Assembly: GCA_035495555.1 (NCBI GenBank) | Contig: DATJFQ010000037.1 | Location: 1-64,000 of the forward strand | Source of the DNA: DATJFQ01 sp035495555 | GTDB taxonomy: Bacteria; Acidobacteriota; Vicinamibacteria; Vicinamibacterales; 2-12-FULL-66-21 | Direction of reading: 5' to 3' | Length of the DNA stretch: 64,000 nucleotides | In this document: one piece after another, positions 1-9,862 of the stretch | How positions within the stretch are numbered: position 1 is the first letter of the stretch | Layout of the letters: each line of letters opens with the position of its first letter | Made by a program: the position numbers and the translations under genes | Notes under the pieces: generated by a model | What the model saw: only the letters and a program-made list of their open reading frames with translations | Told to the model about the DNA's origin: nothing | Databases searched by the model: none

Positions 1-1775
<1,775 letters not shown>

Positions 1776-1794
1776 TCGGCGCTGCGGATACGCG

Positions 1795-3075
1795 TCAGAT
1801 TTCTCCCCGCGCCGTGGCCAGCTCCAGCTCGCCATCGGTGGCTTCGCGGAACACACCTTCCCAGCGCGCCACCACTACGGACGCGAGGCAATTGCCGATG
1901 ACGTTGGTCATCGTCCGTCCCATGTCCATCAGCGTATCGACTCCGAGAATCACCGTCACGACTTCCAGCGGCAGGTTGTAGCTCGCCAGCGTCGCGGCCA
2001 GAATGACGAGCGACGCGCGCGGCACGCCGGCGACGCCCTTGCTCGTGAGCATCAGCGTGAGCAGCATCGTAATCTGCTGACCGATGCTGAGGTGCACGTT
2101 GGCCGCCTGCGCGACGAAGACGGCCGCCAGCGAAAGATACAGCGTCGAGCCGTCCAGATTGAAGCTGTACCCCAGCGGGATGATGAACGCCACGATGGGC
2201 CGCGGCACCCCCAGCCGTTCCATCGCTTCCATCGCGCGCGGCAGCGCCGCCTCGCTCGACGTCGTCGAGAACGCAATCATCGCCGGCTCGCGGACGGCCT
2301 TGTAGAACTTCGCGATCGGTACGCGGAACAGCAGCATCACCGGCACGAGGACCAGCAGGTAAAACGCGGCAAGCGCGATGTACAGCGTCCCGACGAGCCA
2401 TGCGAGGTTGCGGAGCACGCCGAATCCGCCATGCCCGATCGTGTACGCCATCGCCGCGGCGACGCCGATCGGCGCGTACATCATGATGATGTTCGTGAAC
2501 TTGAACATCGCCTCCGCGAGCGATTCGCAGAACGCGATCATCGGCCGCGCCTTCTCGCCGATCATCGTGAGCGAGATCGCGAACAGGATGGACCAGATGA
2601 CGATCTGCAGCACGTCCCCTTCGGCCATCGCCTGAATGACGGAGGTGGGAACCGTGTGCAGCAGAACCTGGTCCCAGGTCGCCGCCCTCGCCGCGATTTC
2701 AGGTGCGCCCGTGTTCGGCGGCAGCACCAGCCCGACGCCCGGCCGGAACACGTTCACCGCCACCAGGCCGATCATCAACGCGATCGTCGTGACGATCTCG
2801 AAATAGACGATCGCCCGCAGCCCCATGCGTCCCACCGTCTTCACGTGGCCCGCGCCGGCAATCCCTGCGACCAGCGTTCCGAAGATCAGCGGCGCAATGA
2901 TCATCTTGATCAGCCGCAGGAAGAGCTGGCTGAACGGATTGAAGTACTGGGCCCATTCAGGGTGGGTGCGGCTGACCAGCCAGCCGGCGAGAATCCCGAG
3001 GATCAATCCGATGATGATCTGTTGCGTGAGAGTCACGCGGGGCCGCCGCGGGACGGCCCGCTCTGCCGGGAGCAT
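1795..3075 (-). CDS. Dicarboxylate/amino acid:cation symporter (DAACS/SLC1 family)
   Basis: Inner-membrane secondary transporter of 426 residues, the usual length of GltP/DctA proteins, which import glutamate, aspartate or C4-dicarboxylates with H+ or Na+. Visible family marks: an N-terminal helix ending GILAGW, the segment LIKMIIAPLIFGTLV, the serine-rich re-entrant loop AFSTTSSEAALPRAME around residues 255-275, and FIIPLGYSFNLDGSTLY, which carries the conserved NxDG substrate and cation site. The ATG at 3073-3075 is preceded by TAAGAT six bases upstream, which looks like a -10 box very close to the start. An in-frame GTG at 3036 (start of VTLTQQ) is a possible alternative. It is followed by the APC permease gene and diverges from the ClC gene. 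Glutamate and dicarboxylate specificity cannot be separated. Confidence 0.88.
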   Translation of the reverse strand: MLPAERAVPRRPRVTLTQQIIIGLILGILAGWLVSRTHPEWAQYFNPFSQLFLRLIKMIIAPLIFGTLVAGIAGAGHVKTVGRMGLRAIVYFEIVTTIALMIGLVAVNVFRPGVGLVLPPNTGAPEIAARAATWDQVLLHTVPTSVIQAMAEGDVLQIVIWSILFAISLTMIGEKARPMIAFCESLAEAMFKFTNIIMMYAPIGVAAAMAYTIGHGGFGVLRNLAWLVGTLYIALAAFYLLVLVPVMLLFRVPIAKFYKAVREPAMIAFSTTSSEAALPRAMEAMERLGVPRPIVAFIIPLGYSFNLDGSTLYLSLAAVFVAQAANVHLSIGQQITMLLTLMLTSKGVAGVPRASLVILAATLASYNLPLEVVTVILGVDTLMDMGRTMTNVIGNCLASVVVARWEGVFREATDGELELATARGEI

Positions 3076-3081
3076 GGCGCG

Positions 3082-3087
3082 ATCTTA
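3082..3087 (-). promoter_or_regulatory. Candidate -10 box, near-leaderless DAACS transcript
   Basis: On the minus strand TAAGAT stands six bases before the ATG at 3075. A transcript starting 6-7 bases after this box would begin at the start codon. No convincing -35 is visible at the right distance, so this is tentative. Confidence 0.3.
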
Positions 3088-3145
3088 CCCGATGCCATGT
3101 CTGCAACGTTGACGCAGGCCACCCCGACGAGAGAGGATCGAAGGA

Positions 3146-5038
3146 GTGTCCGAGCAAGCTCCGGGTGATCCCCGGCATCCTGTCAGCCGCGCGACGACAA
3201 CGGCCGGGCTTCCTGTTGATGCTTCGATTGCCCCCGCCCTTGACGTCGTCGCGGCTCCTTCAGAACCTGCACTCGTCGATGCGCGCACCGCTGCGGTGTG
3301 CGGGCTCGCCATCCTCACCGCCATTGCGGCCGGCTTCATCGCCAAAGGGTTGACGGCGCTCATCGTGTTCGTCACGAACGTGTCGTTTTACGGCCGATGG
3401 TCGTTCGCGGCCGTCTCTCCGGCCGACAACCATCTCGGACTCGCGGTCATCGGGGTGCCGGTGCTCGGCGGGTTGATCGTCGGCGTGATGGCACGGTGGG
3501 GCTCGCCGGCGATCCGGGGCCACGGCATCCCCGAGGCGATGGAGCAGGTGCTCTTCAACCAGAGCCGCATTCCCGCGCGTGTGATGTTTCTCAAGCCGCT
3601 CTCGGCGGCAATCGCCATCGGGACCGGCGGGCCGTTCGGCGCGGAAGGTCCGATCATCGCGACGGGCGGCGCCCTCGGCTCGGTGCTCGGCCAGCTGGCG
3701 CCGTGCACACCGCACGAACGAAAGACGCTGCTCGCGGCCGGCGCCGCGGCAGGCATGGCCGCCACGTTCGGCACACCGGTGTCGGCAGTGCTCCTGGCCA
3801 TCGAACTGCTGCTGTTCGAGTACCGCCCGCGCTCCGTGATTCCGGTCGCCCTCGCGAGCGCCGCCGCGACGGCGGTGCGAATCTGGTTCGGCGATACCGG
3901 TCCCGTCTTCCCTATGGCGACCGTGGCTCCCCCCTCGGGCGCCGCGCTGACGTTTTACATCGTTCTGGGCGCCGTCGTCGGCCTGATCGCCACCGGGGTT
4001 ACCCGAGCGGTCTACTGGATCGAGGACGTGTTCGATCATCTGCCGGTCCACTGGATGTGGTGGCCGGCTATTGGCGCAGTGGCCGTGGGGCTCGTCGGTG
4101 TGGTCGCGCCACACACGCTGGGCGTGGGCTACGACAACATCGCGAACACCGTCGAAGGACGGATCGTCGGCTCCGCACTGCTGGCGCTGGGCATCTTCAA
4201 GTTCGTGTCCTGGGCAATTGCCCTCGGGAGCGGCACCTCGGGCGGCACGCTCGCGCCGTTGTTCACCATCGGCGGTGCGATCGGCGGGAGCATCGCCCCG
4301 CTGGCGGCGCGGATGCTGCCCTTCGCGCACATCGACGCCCGCGTCTCCGCGCTCGTCGGTATGGGCGCGCTGTTCGCGGGAGCCTCGCGGGCGCTGCTCG
4401 CTTCCGTCGTGTTCGCTTTCGAGGCGACGCGTCAGCCGATGGGATTGCTGCCGCTGCTCGGCGGATGCACCGCGTCGTTCTTCATCTCCGCGATGCTGAT
4501 GCGGCATTCGATCATGACCGAGAAGATCGCCCGCCGCGGCCAGCGCGTGCTCGGGGAGTACTCGGTGGACTTTCTCGACACGCTGCTCGTGCGGGACTGC
4601 TGCGCCCGGCCGGCTGTTTCGCTGCCGGCCGATCGCCCGCTCACCGAAGTGCGCGAGTGGATTGCGAGCCGCGCGGCGGGATCGTCCCATCAGGGTTTCC
4701 CCGTCGTGGACAAGAACGAACTGCTCGTCGGCGTCGTGACGAGGCGGGACATCCTCGACGATTCCCACGCGGGGCCCCGCCGGATCGGCGATCTGGTCAA
4801 GCGTCCGCCCGCGGTGATCTTCGACGACAGCTCGCTGCGTGAAGCGGCTGACCACATGGTCCGCGAGGGTGTCGGGCGGCTGCCGGTCGTCGAACGCCGC
4901 GCGCCGCGCCGTGCGATCGGCGTGATCTCGCGAAGCGATCTGCTCTCGGCTCATCGCCGTCGACTCGCCGAAGGGGAGTACGCCATCGCTGCAACGGCCG
5001 GTTCGGTGAAACCGGAACGCAAACCCCTGTTCGGGTAG
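3146..5038 (+). CDS. ClC-family chloride channel or H+/Cl- antiporter with C-terminal CBS pair
   Basis: A 630-residue membrane protein. The N-terminal 60 residues are soluble; the ClC core spans roughly residues 60-460. The anion-pathway motifs are readable: GHGIPEAMEQV (GSGIP equivalent, with His for Ser), GGPFGAEGPIIATGG (GxEGP with the gating glutamate) and GSGTSGGTLAPLF (GGxxAP). The last 150 residues form two CBS repeats, for example SSHQGFPVVDKNELLVGVV and VGRLPVVERRA, which in this family bind adenine nucleotides and modulate transport. The start is GTG at 3146, in frame with the core; GAGAGG at 3130-3135 lies about ten bases upstream and AAGGA directly abuts the GTG. Whether it is a channel or an exchanger is not decided here. 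It is convergent with the methyltransferase gene, with two bases between their stops. Confidence 0.9.
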   Translation: MSEQAPGDPRHPVSRATTTAGLPVDASIAPALDVVAAPSEPALVDARTAAVCGLAILTAIAAGFIAKGLTALIVFVTNVSFYGRWSFAAVSPADNHLGLAVIGVPVLGGLIVGVMARWGSPAIRGHGIPEAMEQVLFNQSRIPARVMFLKPLSAAIAIGTGGPFGAEGPIIATGGALGSVLGQLAPCTPHERKTLLAAGAAAGMAATFGTPVSAVLLAIELLLFEYRPRSVIPVALASAAATAVRIWFGDTGPVFPMATVAPPSGAALTFYIVLGAVVGLIATGVTRAVYWIEDVFDHLPVHWMWWPAIGAVAVGLVGVVAPHTLGVGYDNIANTVEGRIVGSALLALGIFKFVSWAIALGSGTSGGTLAPLFTIGGAIGGSIAPLAARMLPFAHIDARVSALVGMGALFAGASRALLASVVFAFEATRQPMGLLPLLGGCTASFFISAMLMRHSIMTEKIARRGQRVLGEYSVDFLDTLLVRDCCARPAVSLPADRPLTEVREWIASRAAGSSHQGFPVVDKNELLVGVVTRRDILDDSHAGPRRIGDLVKRPPAVIFDDSSLREAADHMVREGVGRLPVVERRAPRRAIGVISRSDLLSAHRRRLAEGEYAIAATAGSVKPERKPLFG

Positions 5039-5040
5039 AT

Positions 5041-5796
5041 TCAGGACGCGCGGGCGCGCGTCGACAGTGAGCGCGCGGTCACCTCTCGCGGATCAAGACC
5101 TGCAGCGCGCCCGAGCGCGCGCGTGGTTTCAGGCAGCAGGGCTCCGGGCAATCGCCACTCGTCTTCCTGTACTCCGAGCGGCTGCAGGGCCGCGCGCCAC
5201 TGACTCCACCATCCCGCCGTGCCGAGCCGTTTGCCGATCGGTTCGACGATGAGGAGTGCGGCGCCGCGCCTGACCGCATCGATGACAGCGTCTTTCACTG
5301 CCTGTCGGATCGCGTCGGGCAATTCGTTGAGCGAATAGCCGAACAGCAGCGCGTCCTGGTCGCCGAAGGGTGCGTGGGGCCGGAGCGCTCGCACGAGGTC
5401 GCCGCGAACGGCGCGTCCGCGCAGGCCAAGCTGCCGATACAGCCAGTTCGCTTCCGCTACCGCCCACGCGCTGCGATCGATTCCGGCAAGCGCCGGCAGG
5501 CATTCGGATTCGAGCGCCCATGCCGCGCCGCCGACGCCGGTGCCGCAGCCGAAATCGTGAACGGTCCGAATTCGCGGCGTGGCGACGCCGCTGGCCCGCA
5601 CGATCGAACCGATCGTGAGGAAATGGAGCGGACCGTAGTAGAGCGCGAACGCTGCGCGCTTCCCCGCTGTCTCGAGCGGAGCACCGGACGCGAGCTTTGC
5701 GCGCCGCTCGACGTAACAGGACGAGAGCGCCCGCAGCGCGCGGCCGGCCTCGGAGCGGGTCAGGTTCGCGAGATGGCGGCCGTCGAGCGCGTCCAC
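5041..5796 (-). CDS. SAM-dependent methyltransferase, possibly Rsm22-like
   Basis: About 251 residues with a class I SAM-binding motif VHDFGCGTGVGG followed by the strand LAGIDRSAWAV. The N-terminal region before the SAM site contains SSCYVERRAKL and YYGPLHFL, resembling Rsm22-type methyltransferases of small-ribosomal-subunit biology; I cannot confirm the substrate. The open frame extends upstream to an ATG at 5880, but that extension is antisense-free read-through of the tRNA-Ser gene itself and cannot be protein coding. I therefore place the start at GTG 5794-5796 (TTG at 5797-5799 is equally possible), nine bases after the tRNA CCA end. No Shine-Dalgarno is visible. The gene is probably co-transcribed with the tRNA. 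Confidence 0.6.
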   Translation of the reverse strand: MDALDGRHLANLTRSEAGRALRALSSCYVERRAKLASGAPLETAGKRAAFALYYGPLHFLTIGSIVRASGVATPRIRTVHDFGCGTGVGGAAWALESECLPALAGIDRSAWAVAEANWLYRQLGLRGRAVRGDLVRALRPHAPFGDQDALLFGYSLNELPDAIRQAVKDAVIDAVRRGAALLIVEPIGKRLGTAGWWSQWRAALQPLGVQEDEWRLPGALLPETTRALGRAAGLDPREVTARSLSTRARAS

Positions 5797-5804
5797 CAAT
5801 TGTC

Positions 5805-5894
5805 TGGCGGAGAGAGAGGGATTCGAACCCCCGGTACCCTTCCGGGTACAGTGGTTTTCAAGACCACCGCCATCGACCACTCGGCCATCTCTCC
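5805..5894 (-). tRNA. tRNA-Ser (anticodon UGA), CCA encoded
   Basis: Read on the minus strand the sequence starts GGAGAGA and ends TCTCTCC followed by GCCA, so the seven-base acceptor stem closes perfectly and CCA is encoded. The anticodon arm is GTGGT-CTTGAAA-ACCAC with anticodon TGA. A long variable arm built on TACCC/GGGTA is present, as expected for class II tRNA-Ser, and the T loop is TTCGAAT. The length is 90 nt including CCA. It is not a tRNA-Sec, which would have anticodon TCA and a longer acceptor/T domain. Confidence 0.96.
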
Positions 5895-5993
5895 ACGTGC
5901 CTGATTATCTCATTGCCTTGGAGGACGGACGGCGTTCCTCATTGGCAGCCGACCGGTGTCACGAGCATTCGCCGTAACCCGTCTGAACGGCTC

Positions 5994-8900
5994 TCAAATG
6001 CCTCCGCGTCCTCTTCCGCCGCAGCTCGTCGGCCGCGGGCCGGGCACGATCGTCTTGCCGCCTGTCTGCTGCTGCTGCGCGTTGAAGGCCGGAATATCGG
6101 TCGCCTGGATCGCACGCCAGCGGGTCATCACGGCCTCGAACTGCGGTTCGAGATCGTTGTAGACCTCCAGCATCCCTTCCGTCGGCTTCCCTTCACCGCC
6201 GGCAACGGCGCCCGCGAAATCGGCAAGCTTGTTGTCGAGGCCAATTGCGTAATTCAGCGGATCTTCACCCGACGTGCTGTGCAGGTTGGCCATGACGTCA
6301 ATCACCGACTGCATCTTGTCGCTGAGCGCCTTGCCGTTGGGCAGATCCGCGAGCTGCTTCTGCAGGGAGAGCATGTCGTTGACCGCGTCGTGCAGACTAT
6401 CGGCCTGTCCGCTGACCTTTTCCGCAAGGGTGTACTGCTCCATCGCATCCGCATCGCTCACGTGCGTTTTGGGATCCATGGTGATGACGAGCGGCTGCGT
6501 GTACGACTGCCCGTCGACCGTCAGCTTGACGGAGAAGGTGCCGACGGGCACGACGGCCGCGCCACCGCGTCCTCCGCCACCCCACAGCACTTCATTGGGG
6601 ATGCAGTGCTGCGTCGTCGCTGGTGCGACGCTCGGCAGGGGCGCGGCCAGCCGGTTGAAGCCTGCCGCGTCGGGAACGTTCACCTGGACCGGCGCGCCGA
6701 AGCCGCCGCGTCCGCGGCCGCCGCGGCCGCCCCGACCTTCTTCGGGCGCCGGCGCCGCCCCTGGCGCGACGTTGTTGGCGCTCGAATAGGTCTGCACGGC
6801 GTGACCGCTCGGATCGTCGATTTCGATCGTGACCGGACCAGCCGGCTTGTTCTCGAGGACGTAGTCCACGAACACGGGGCCAGCCGGCGGGTTCGGCGTC
6901 GACGGACCTGTAGAGGGCGGTGCGGCCGCGCCGCGCCCGAACCCGCCAAAACCGCCGCGCCCGGCCCGATCGCGATACACGACGGCTGGCTTGAAGAGGA
7001 TGACGGCCGCGTGCTGCGGCGTCGTCTGCCGTGCCATCTCCCGCAACGGTGTGAGGTCGTCCAGAATCCAGAACGCACGGCCGTGCGTCGCGATTGCGAG
7101 ACTGTCATCGTGGACGACGAGGTCGCGCACGGACGTGTGCGGCAGGTTGAATTGCAGGAGCTCCCACGAGGCGCCGTCGTCCAGCGACACGTACGCACCG
7201 AGTTCCGTTGCGGCAAACAGCAGTCCACGCTGCTGCGTGTCGGCCTTTACGGAGTTCACGTAGGAACCGGTGGGAATACCGTTGACGATTTTGGTCCAGG
7301 TCTTTCCGTAGTCTGTGGACTTGTAGACATACGGCGCGAAGTCATCCATCTTGTTCCGGCGCGCGGAGACATAGACGGTCCCGGCGTCGAATGGCGACGG
7401 CGCGACCATGGCGATCTTCGCCCACTGTTTCTGCGCCTCTTTGAGCTCGGGCGGGGTGACGTTCGTCCAGCTTTTTCCGGCGTCGCGCGTCACCTGGACG
7501 AGGCCGTCATCGGTTCCAATCCAGATGAGCCCCTGCTGCTTCGGAGACTCGGCGATGCAGAAGATCGTGTCGTAATACTCCGCGCTCGTGTTGTCCTGCG
7601 TGATCGGACCGCCCGACGACTGCTGTTTGCTCTTGTCGTTGCGCGTCAGATCCGGGCTGATCTTCGTCCAGTGCGACCCGCGGTCGGTCGACTTGTAGAG
7701 AATCTCGCCGCCGTAATAGACGGTGTTCGGATCGAACGGAGAGAGCGCGATCGGCGCGGTCCATTGAAAGCGGTGCTGAAGTGTCGCGGCGCCCCAGCCC
7801 ATCGAATTTTCCGGCCACGGGTTGATGGATACCTGCTCGCCGCCCTTGTGCCAGCGCGACAACGCCATGTAGTTGCCCGCATACACGTATTCGCCGTCCG
7901 GCGACGGCACGGCCCAGCCGCTCTCGCCTCCGCCGACGCCATGCACGTCGGACGCGAGGATCCCGTTGTGATTCGTGTGGCTTGGAATGGCGACGGAGCC
8001 GGCGTCCTGCTGCTCCCCGTACAGCTCCCAGTAGGTCTGGTCGTCCGCATCGACGTGATAGAACTGCGCCGTCGGCTGATTCGCCTGCGACGACCAGACA
8101 GCCGGCGTCGCGGTGACGTCCTGCGTGATCGATGCTCCGCCGTCGTTGCTGGTGATCATGCGATTGGGATCGGCGGGGTCGATCCATAACCCGTGGCTGT
8201 CGGCGCCGTGAACGGAGCGGAACGTCTTCCCGCCATCGGTCGAACGGAAGACCCCGGTATTCAGCTCGTAGACAATGTCGGGATTCTTCGGATCCGCGAA
8301 GACGTGCGTGAAATACCACGCGCGCTGACGGAACTGATCGCTGCCGTTGACCATCGACCACGTCGCGCCGGCATCTTTCGAGACATACAGTCCGCCGGCG
8401 TTCGCCTCGATCTGCGCATAGACGGTTTTCGAATCGGCGCCGACGGCGACGCCGATCCTGCCGAGCACACCGTCGGGCAGGCCATGGCCTTGCAGCTCGG
8501 TCCAGTGATCGCCGCCGTCGGTCGTCTTGTACAGGCCGCTGCCGGGTCCGCCGCTCGATGCGCTCCACGGCGTCCGGATCTGCTGATACAGCGCCGCGTA
8601 CATGATGTTGGTGTTCGCCGGGTCGAACGAGAGATCGACCGCGCCTGTCTTGTCATCCTTGTACAGCACGCGCTTCCACGTCTGTCCGCCGTCGGTCGTG
8701 CGGTACACACCGCGCATCGTGTTCGGACCGGACGCGTGGCCGAGCGCTGCAACGAAGACGCGGTCGGGGTTCTTCGGATCGATCGCCAGCCGCGGAATGT
8801 GCTGACTGTCATCGAGGCCGATGTGGGCCCAGGTCTTGCCGGCATCCGTCGACTTGTAGACGCCGTTGCCGTACGAGATGTCGTTCCTGATGCAGCCCTC

Positions 8901-9260
8901 GCCCGTGCCGACGTAGATCACGTTCGGATCCGACGGCGCGATCTCGATCGCCCCGACCGACTGCACGGGCTGGCTGTCGAACAGCGGCTCCCAATTCTCG
9001 CCGCCGTTCGCGGTCTTCCAGACGCCGCCGTCCACGGAGCCGAGATAAAACGTCTTCGCGTCGCCGGCGACGCCGCTGACGGCAAGCGTTCGACCGCCCC
9101 GGTACGGTCCGACGAATCGCCAGGTCATCCCGTTCAGCACCTGCTCGACGGACCGACGCGCGCCGTTGTCCTGAGGGGACGCCGCCCCGAGTCCTGTACC
9201 TAGAGCTGCGAGCGCGCTGAGACTCGCCACGCCGAAAATGCGCCATTGCGTGTTCAACAC
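5994..9260 (-). CDS. Exported Asp-box (BNR/VPS10-type) beta-propeller protein with Gly/Arg-rich linker
   Basis: About 1,088 residues. A hydrophobic segment near the N-terminus (FGVASLSALAALGTGLGAAS) looks like a signal peptide. Roughly residues 40-740 carry at least ten Asp-box repeats of the S/T-x-D-x-G-x-x-W type (STDAGKTW, TTDGGQTW, SKDAGATW, STDRGSHW, TRDAGKSW, STDYGKTW, SLDDGASW), which form the blade turns of sialidase/sortilin-like propellers. A C-terminal part of about 340 residues follows, interrupted by glycine-rich stretches such as GRGGFGGFGRG and EEGRGGRGGRG. No catalytic sialidase residues are claimed; such proteins are often just called glycosyl hydrolases. The start is chosen as GTG at 9258-9260 because GGAGAG stands eight bases upstream; an in-frame TTG at 9290 is the alternative. 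Confidence 0.8.
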   Translation of the reverse strand: MLNTQWRIFGVASLSALAALGTGLGAASPQDNGARRSVEQVLNGMTWRFVGPYRGGRTLAVSGVAGDAKTFYLGSVDGGVWKTANGGENWEPLFDSQPVQSVGAIEIAPSDPNVIYVGTGEGCIRNDISYGNGVYKSTDAGKTWAHIGLDDSQHIPRLAIDPKNPDRVFVAALGHASGPNTMRGVYRTTDGGQTWKRVLYKDDKTGAVDLSFDPANTNIMYAALYQQIRTPWSASSGGPGSGLYKTTDGGDHWTELQGHGLPDGVLGRIGVAVGADSKTVYAQIEANAGGLYVSKDAGATWSMVNGSDQFRQRAWYFTHVFADPKNPDIVYELNTGVFRSTDGGKTFRSVHGADSHGLWIDPADPNRMITSNDGGASITQDVTATPAVWSSQANQPTAQFYHVDADDQTYWELYGEQQDAGSVAIPSHTNHNGILASDVHGVGGGESGWAVPSPDGEYVYAGNYMALSRWHKGGEQVSINPWPENSMGWGAATLQHRFQWTAPIALSPFDPNTVYYGGEILYKSTDRGSHWTKISPDLTRNDKSKQQSSGGPITQDNTSAEYYDTIFCIAESPKQQGLIWIGTDDGLVQVTRDAGKSWTNVTPPELKEAQKQWAKIAMVAPSPFDAGTVYVSARRNKMDDFAPYVYKSTDYGKTWTKIVNGIPTGSYVNSVKADTQQRGLLFAATELGAYVSLDDGASWELLQFNLPHTSVRDLVVHDDSLAIATHGRAFWILDDLTPLREMARQTTPQHAAVILFKPAVVYRDRAGRGGFGGFGRGAAAPPSTGPSTPNPPAGPVFVDYVLENKPAGPVTIEIDDPSGHAVQTYSSANNVAPGAAPAPEEGRGGRGGRGRGGFGAPVQVNVPDAAGFNRLAAPLPSVAPATTQHCIPNEVLWGGGGRGGAAVVPVGTFSVKLTVDGQSYTQPLVITMDPKTHVSDADAMEQYTLAEKVSGQADSLHDAVNDMLSLQKQLADLPNGKALSDKMQSVIDVMANLHSTSGEDPLNYAIGLDNKLADFAGAVAGGEGKPTEGMLEVYNDLEPQFEAVMTRWRAIQATDIPAFNAQQQQTGGKTIVPGPRPTSCGGRGRGGI

Positions 9261-9324
9261 CGGATCCACTCTCCAGATCAATGAGATCAAACCTCGAAGG
9301 CGGCTATGCTACACCCGACCGCGC

Positions 9325-9380
9325 GAGGGGCGAGGCGGGAGGCGGGAGGGGCGAGGCGCGAGGCGCGAGGTGGGAGGCGC
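9325..9380. repeat. Heptamer array GAGGNGN, eight perfect 7-bp steps
   Basis: Eight consecutive 7-bp units, all starting GAGG, with variable fifth and seventh bases (GAGGGGC, GAGGCGG, GAGGCGG, GAGGGGC, GAGGCGC, GAGGCGC, GAGGTGG, GAGGCGC). It lies in the divergent gap between the propeller gene and the chemosensory operon. The same word family recurs at 50480 and 56565. Confidence 0.85.
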
Positions 9381-9475
9381 GATATCGCCCGCTGAGGTCC
9401 AGCTGAGCCAGCACTAAAAAGCTGTAAAAGCGAGCAACCGCCTCCGCCAGATCGGGGACAATAGGGGTTTGCCCC

Positions 9476-9862
9476 ATGGAACGGACTCTGGTCGTCGACG
9501 ATTCCCCCACGATCCGCAGAATGGTGATCGCCTCGTTGCGCGACACCTGCGTGGGCGGGTTCTCGGAGGCGGGCAGTGGCCTTGAAGCCATCGAACAACT
9601 CGCCGTCGGGCCCGTGTCGCTGGTCGTACTCGACCTCAACATGCCTGACATGCACGGCCTGGAGGTGCTGCGCTTCGTGCGCAAGCATCAGGCCTTCCGT
9701 CGTCTCCCCGTCGTCGTGTTGACGACGCGCGGCGACGAGGAGAGCCGGGCGGCCGCGCTCGCGGCGGGCGCATCTCTTTATCTCACCAAACCGTTCACAC
9801 CGCAGGCGCTCGCCGGTCACGTGCGGTCGCTGCTCGAAAGCGCGCACGGGGAGCACGCGTGA
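9476..9862 (+). CDS. CheY-type single-domain response regulator
   Basis: A 128-residue receiver domain and nothing else. The active site is complete: acidic pair D8-D9 (VVDDS), phosphoacceptor D53 (VVLDLNMPD), switch Thr in VVLTTRG and K105 in LTKPF. It is the first gene of a ten-gene chemosensory operon and overlaps the cheA start (GTGA at 9859-9862). It is most likely the output or phosphate-sink regulator phosphorylated by the CheA next door. A small hairpin (GGGG at 9464-9467 and CCCC at 9472-9475) abuts the ATG; I see no clear Shine-Dalgarno, so initiation of the operon may be unusual. Confidence 0.92.
   Translation: MERTLVVDDSPTIRRMVIASLRDTCVGGFSEAGSGLEAIEQLAVGPVSLVVLDLNMPDMHGLEVLRFVRKHQAFRRLPVVVLTTRGDEESRAAALAAGASLYLTKPFTPQALAGHVRSLLESAHGEHA

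Noticed and set aside
3260..4954. Long open frame (564 codons) on the minus strand opposite the ClC gene
   Set aside because: It is the antisense shadow of a GC-rich gene; its translation is dominated by Arg/Asp/His/Gly and has no family motif, whereas the plus strand encodes a complete ClC protein.
5805..5894. tRNA-Sec
   Set aside because: The anticodon is UGA, not UCA, and the acceptor stem is seven base pairs, as in ordinary tRNA-Ser.
5697..8189. Open frame of 830 codons on the plus strand opposite the propeller gene
   Set aside because: Arg-rich antisense frame without domains; the minus-strand frame shows regular Asp-box repeats and a signal peptide.
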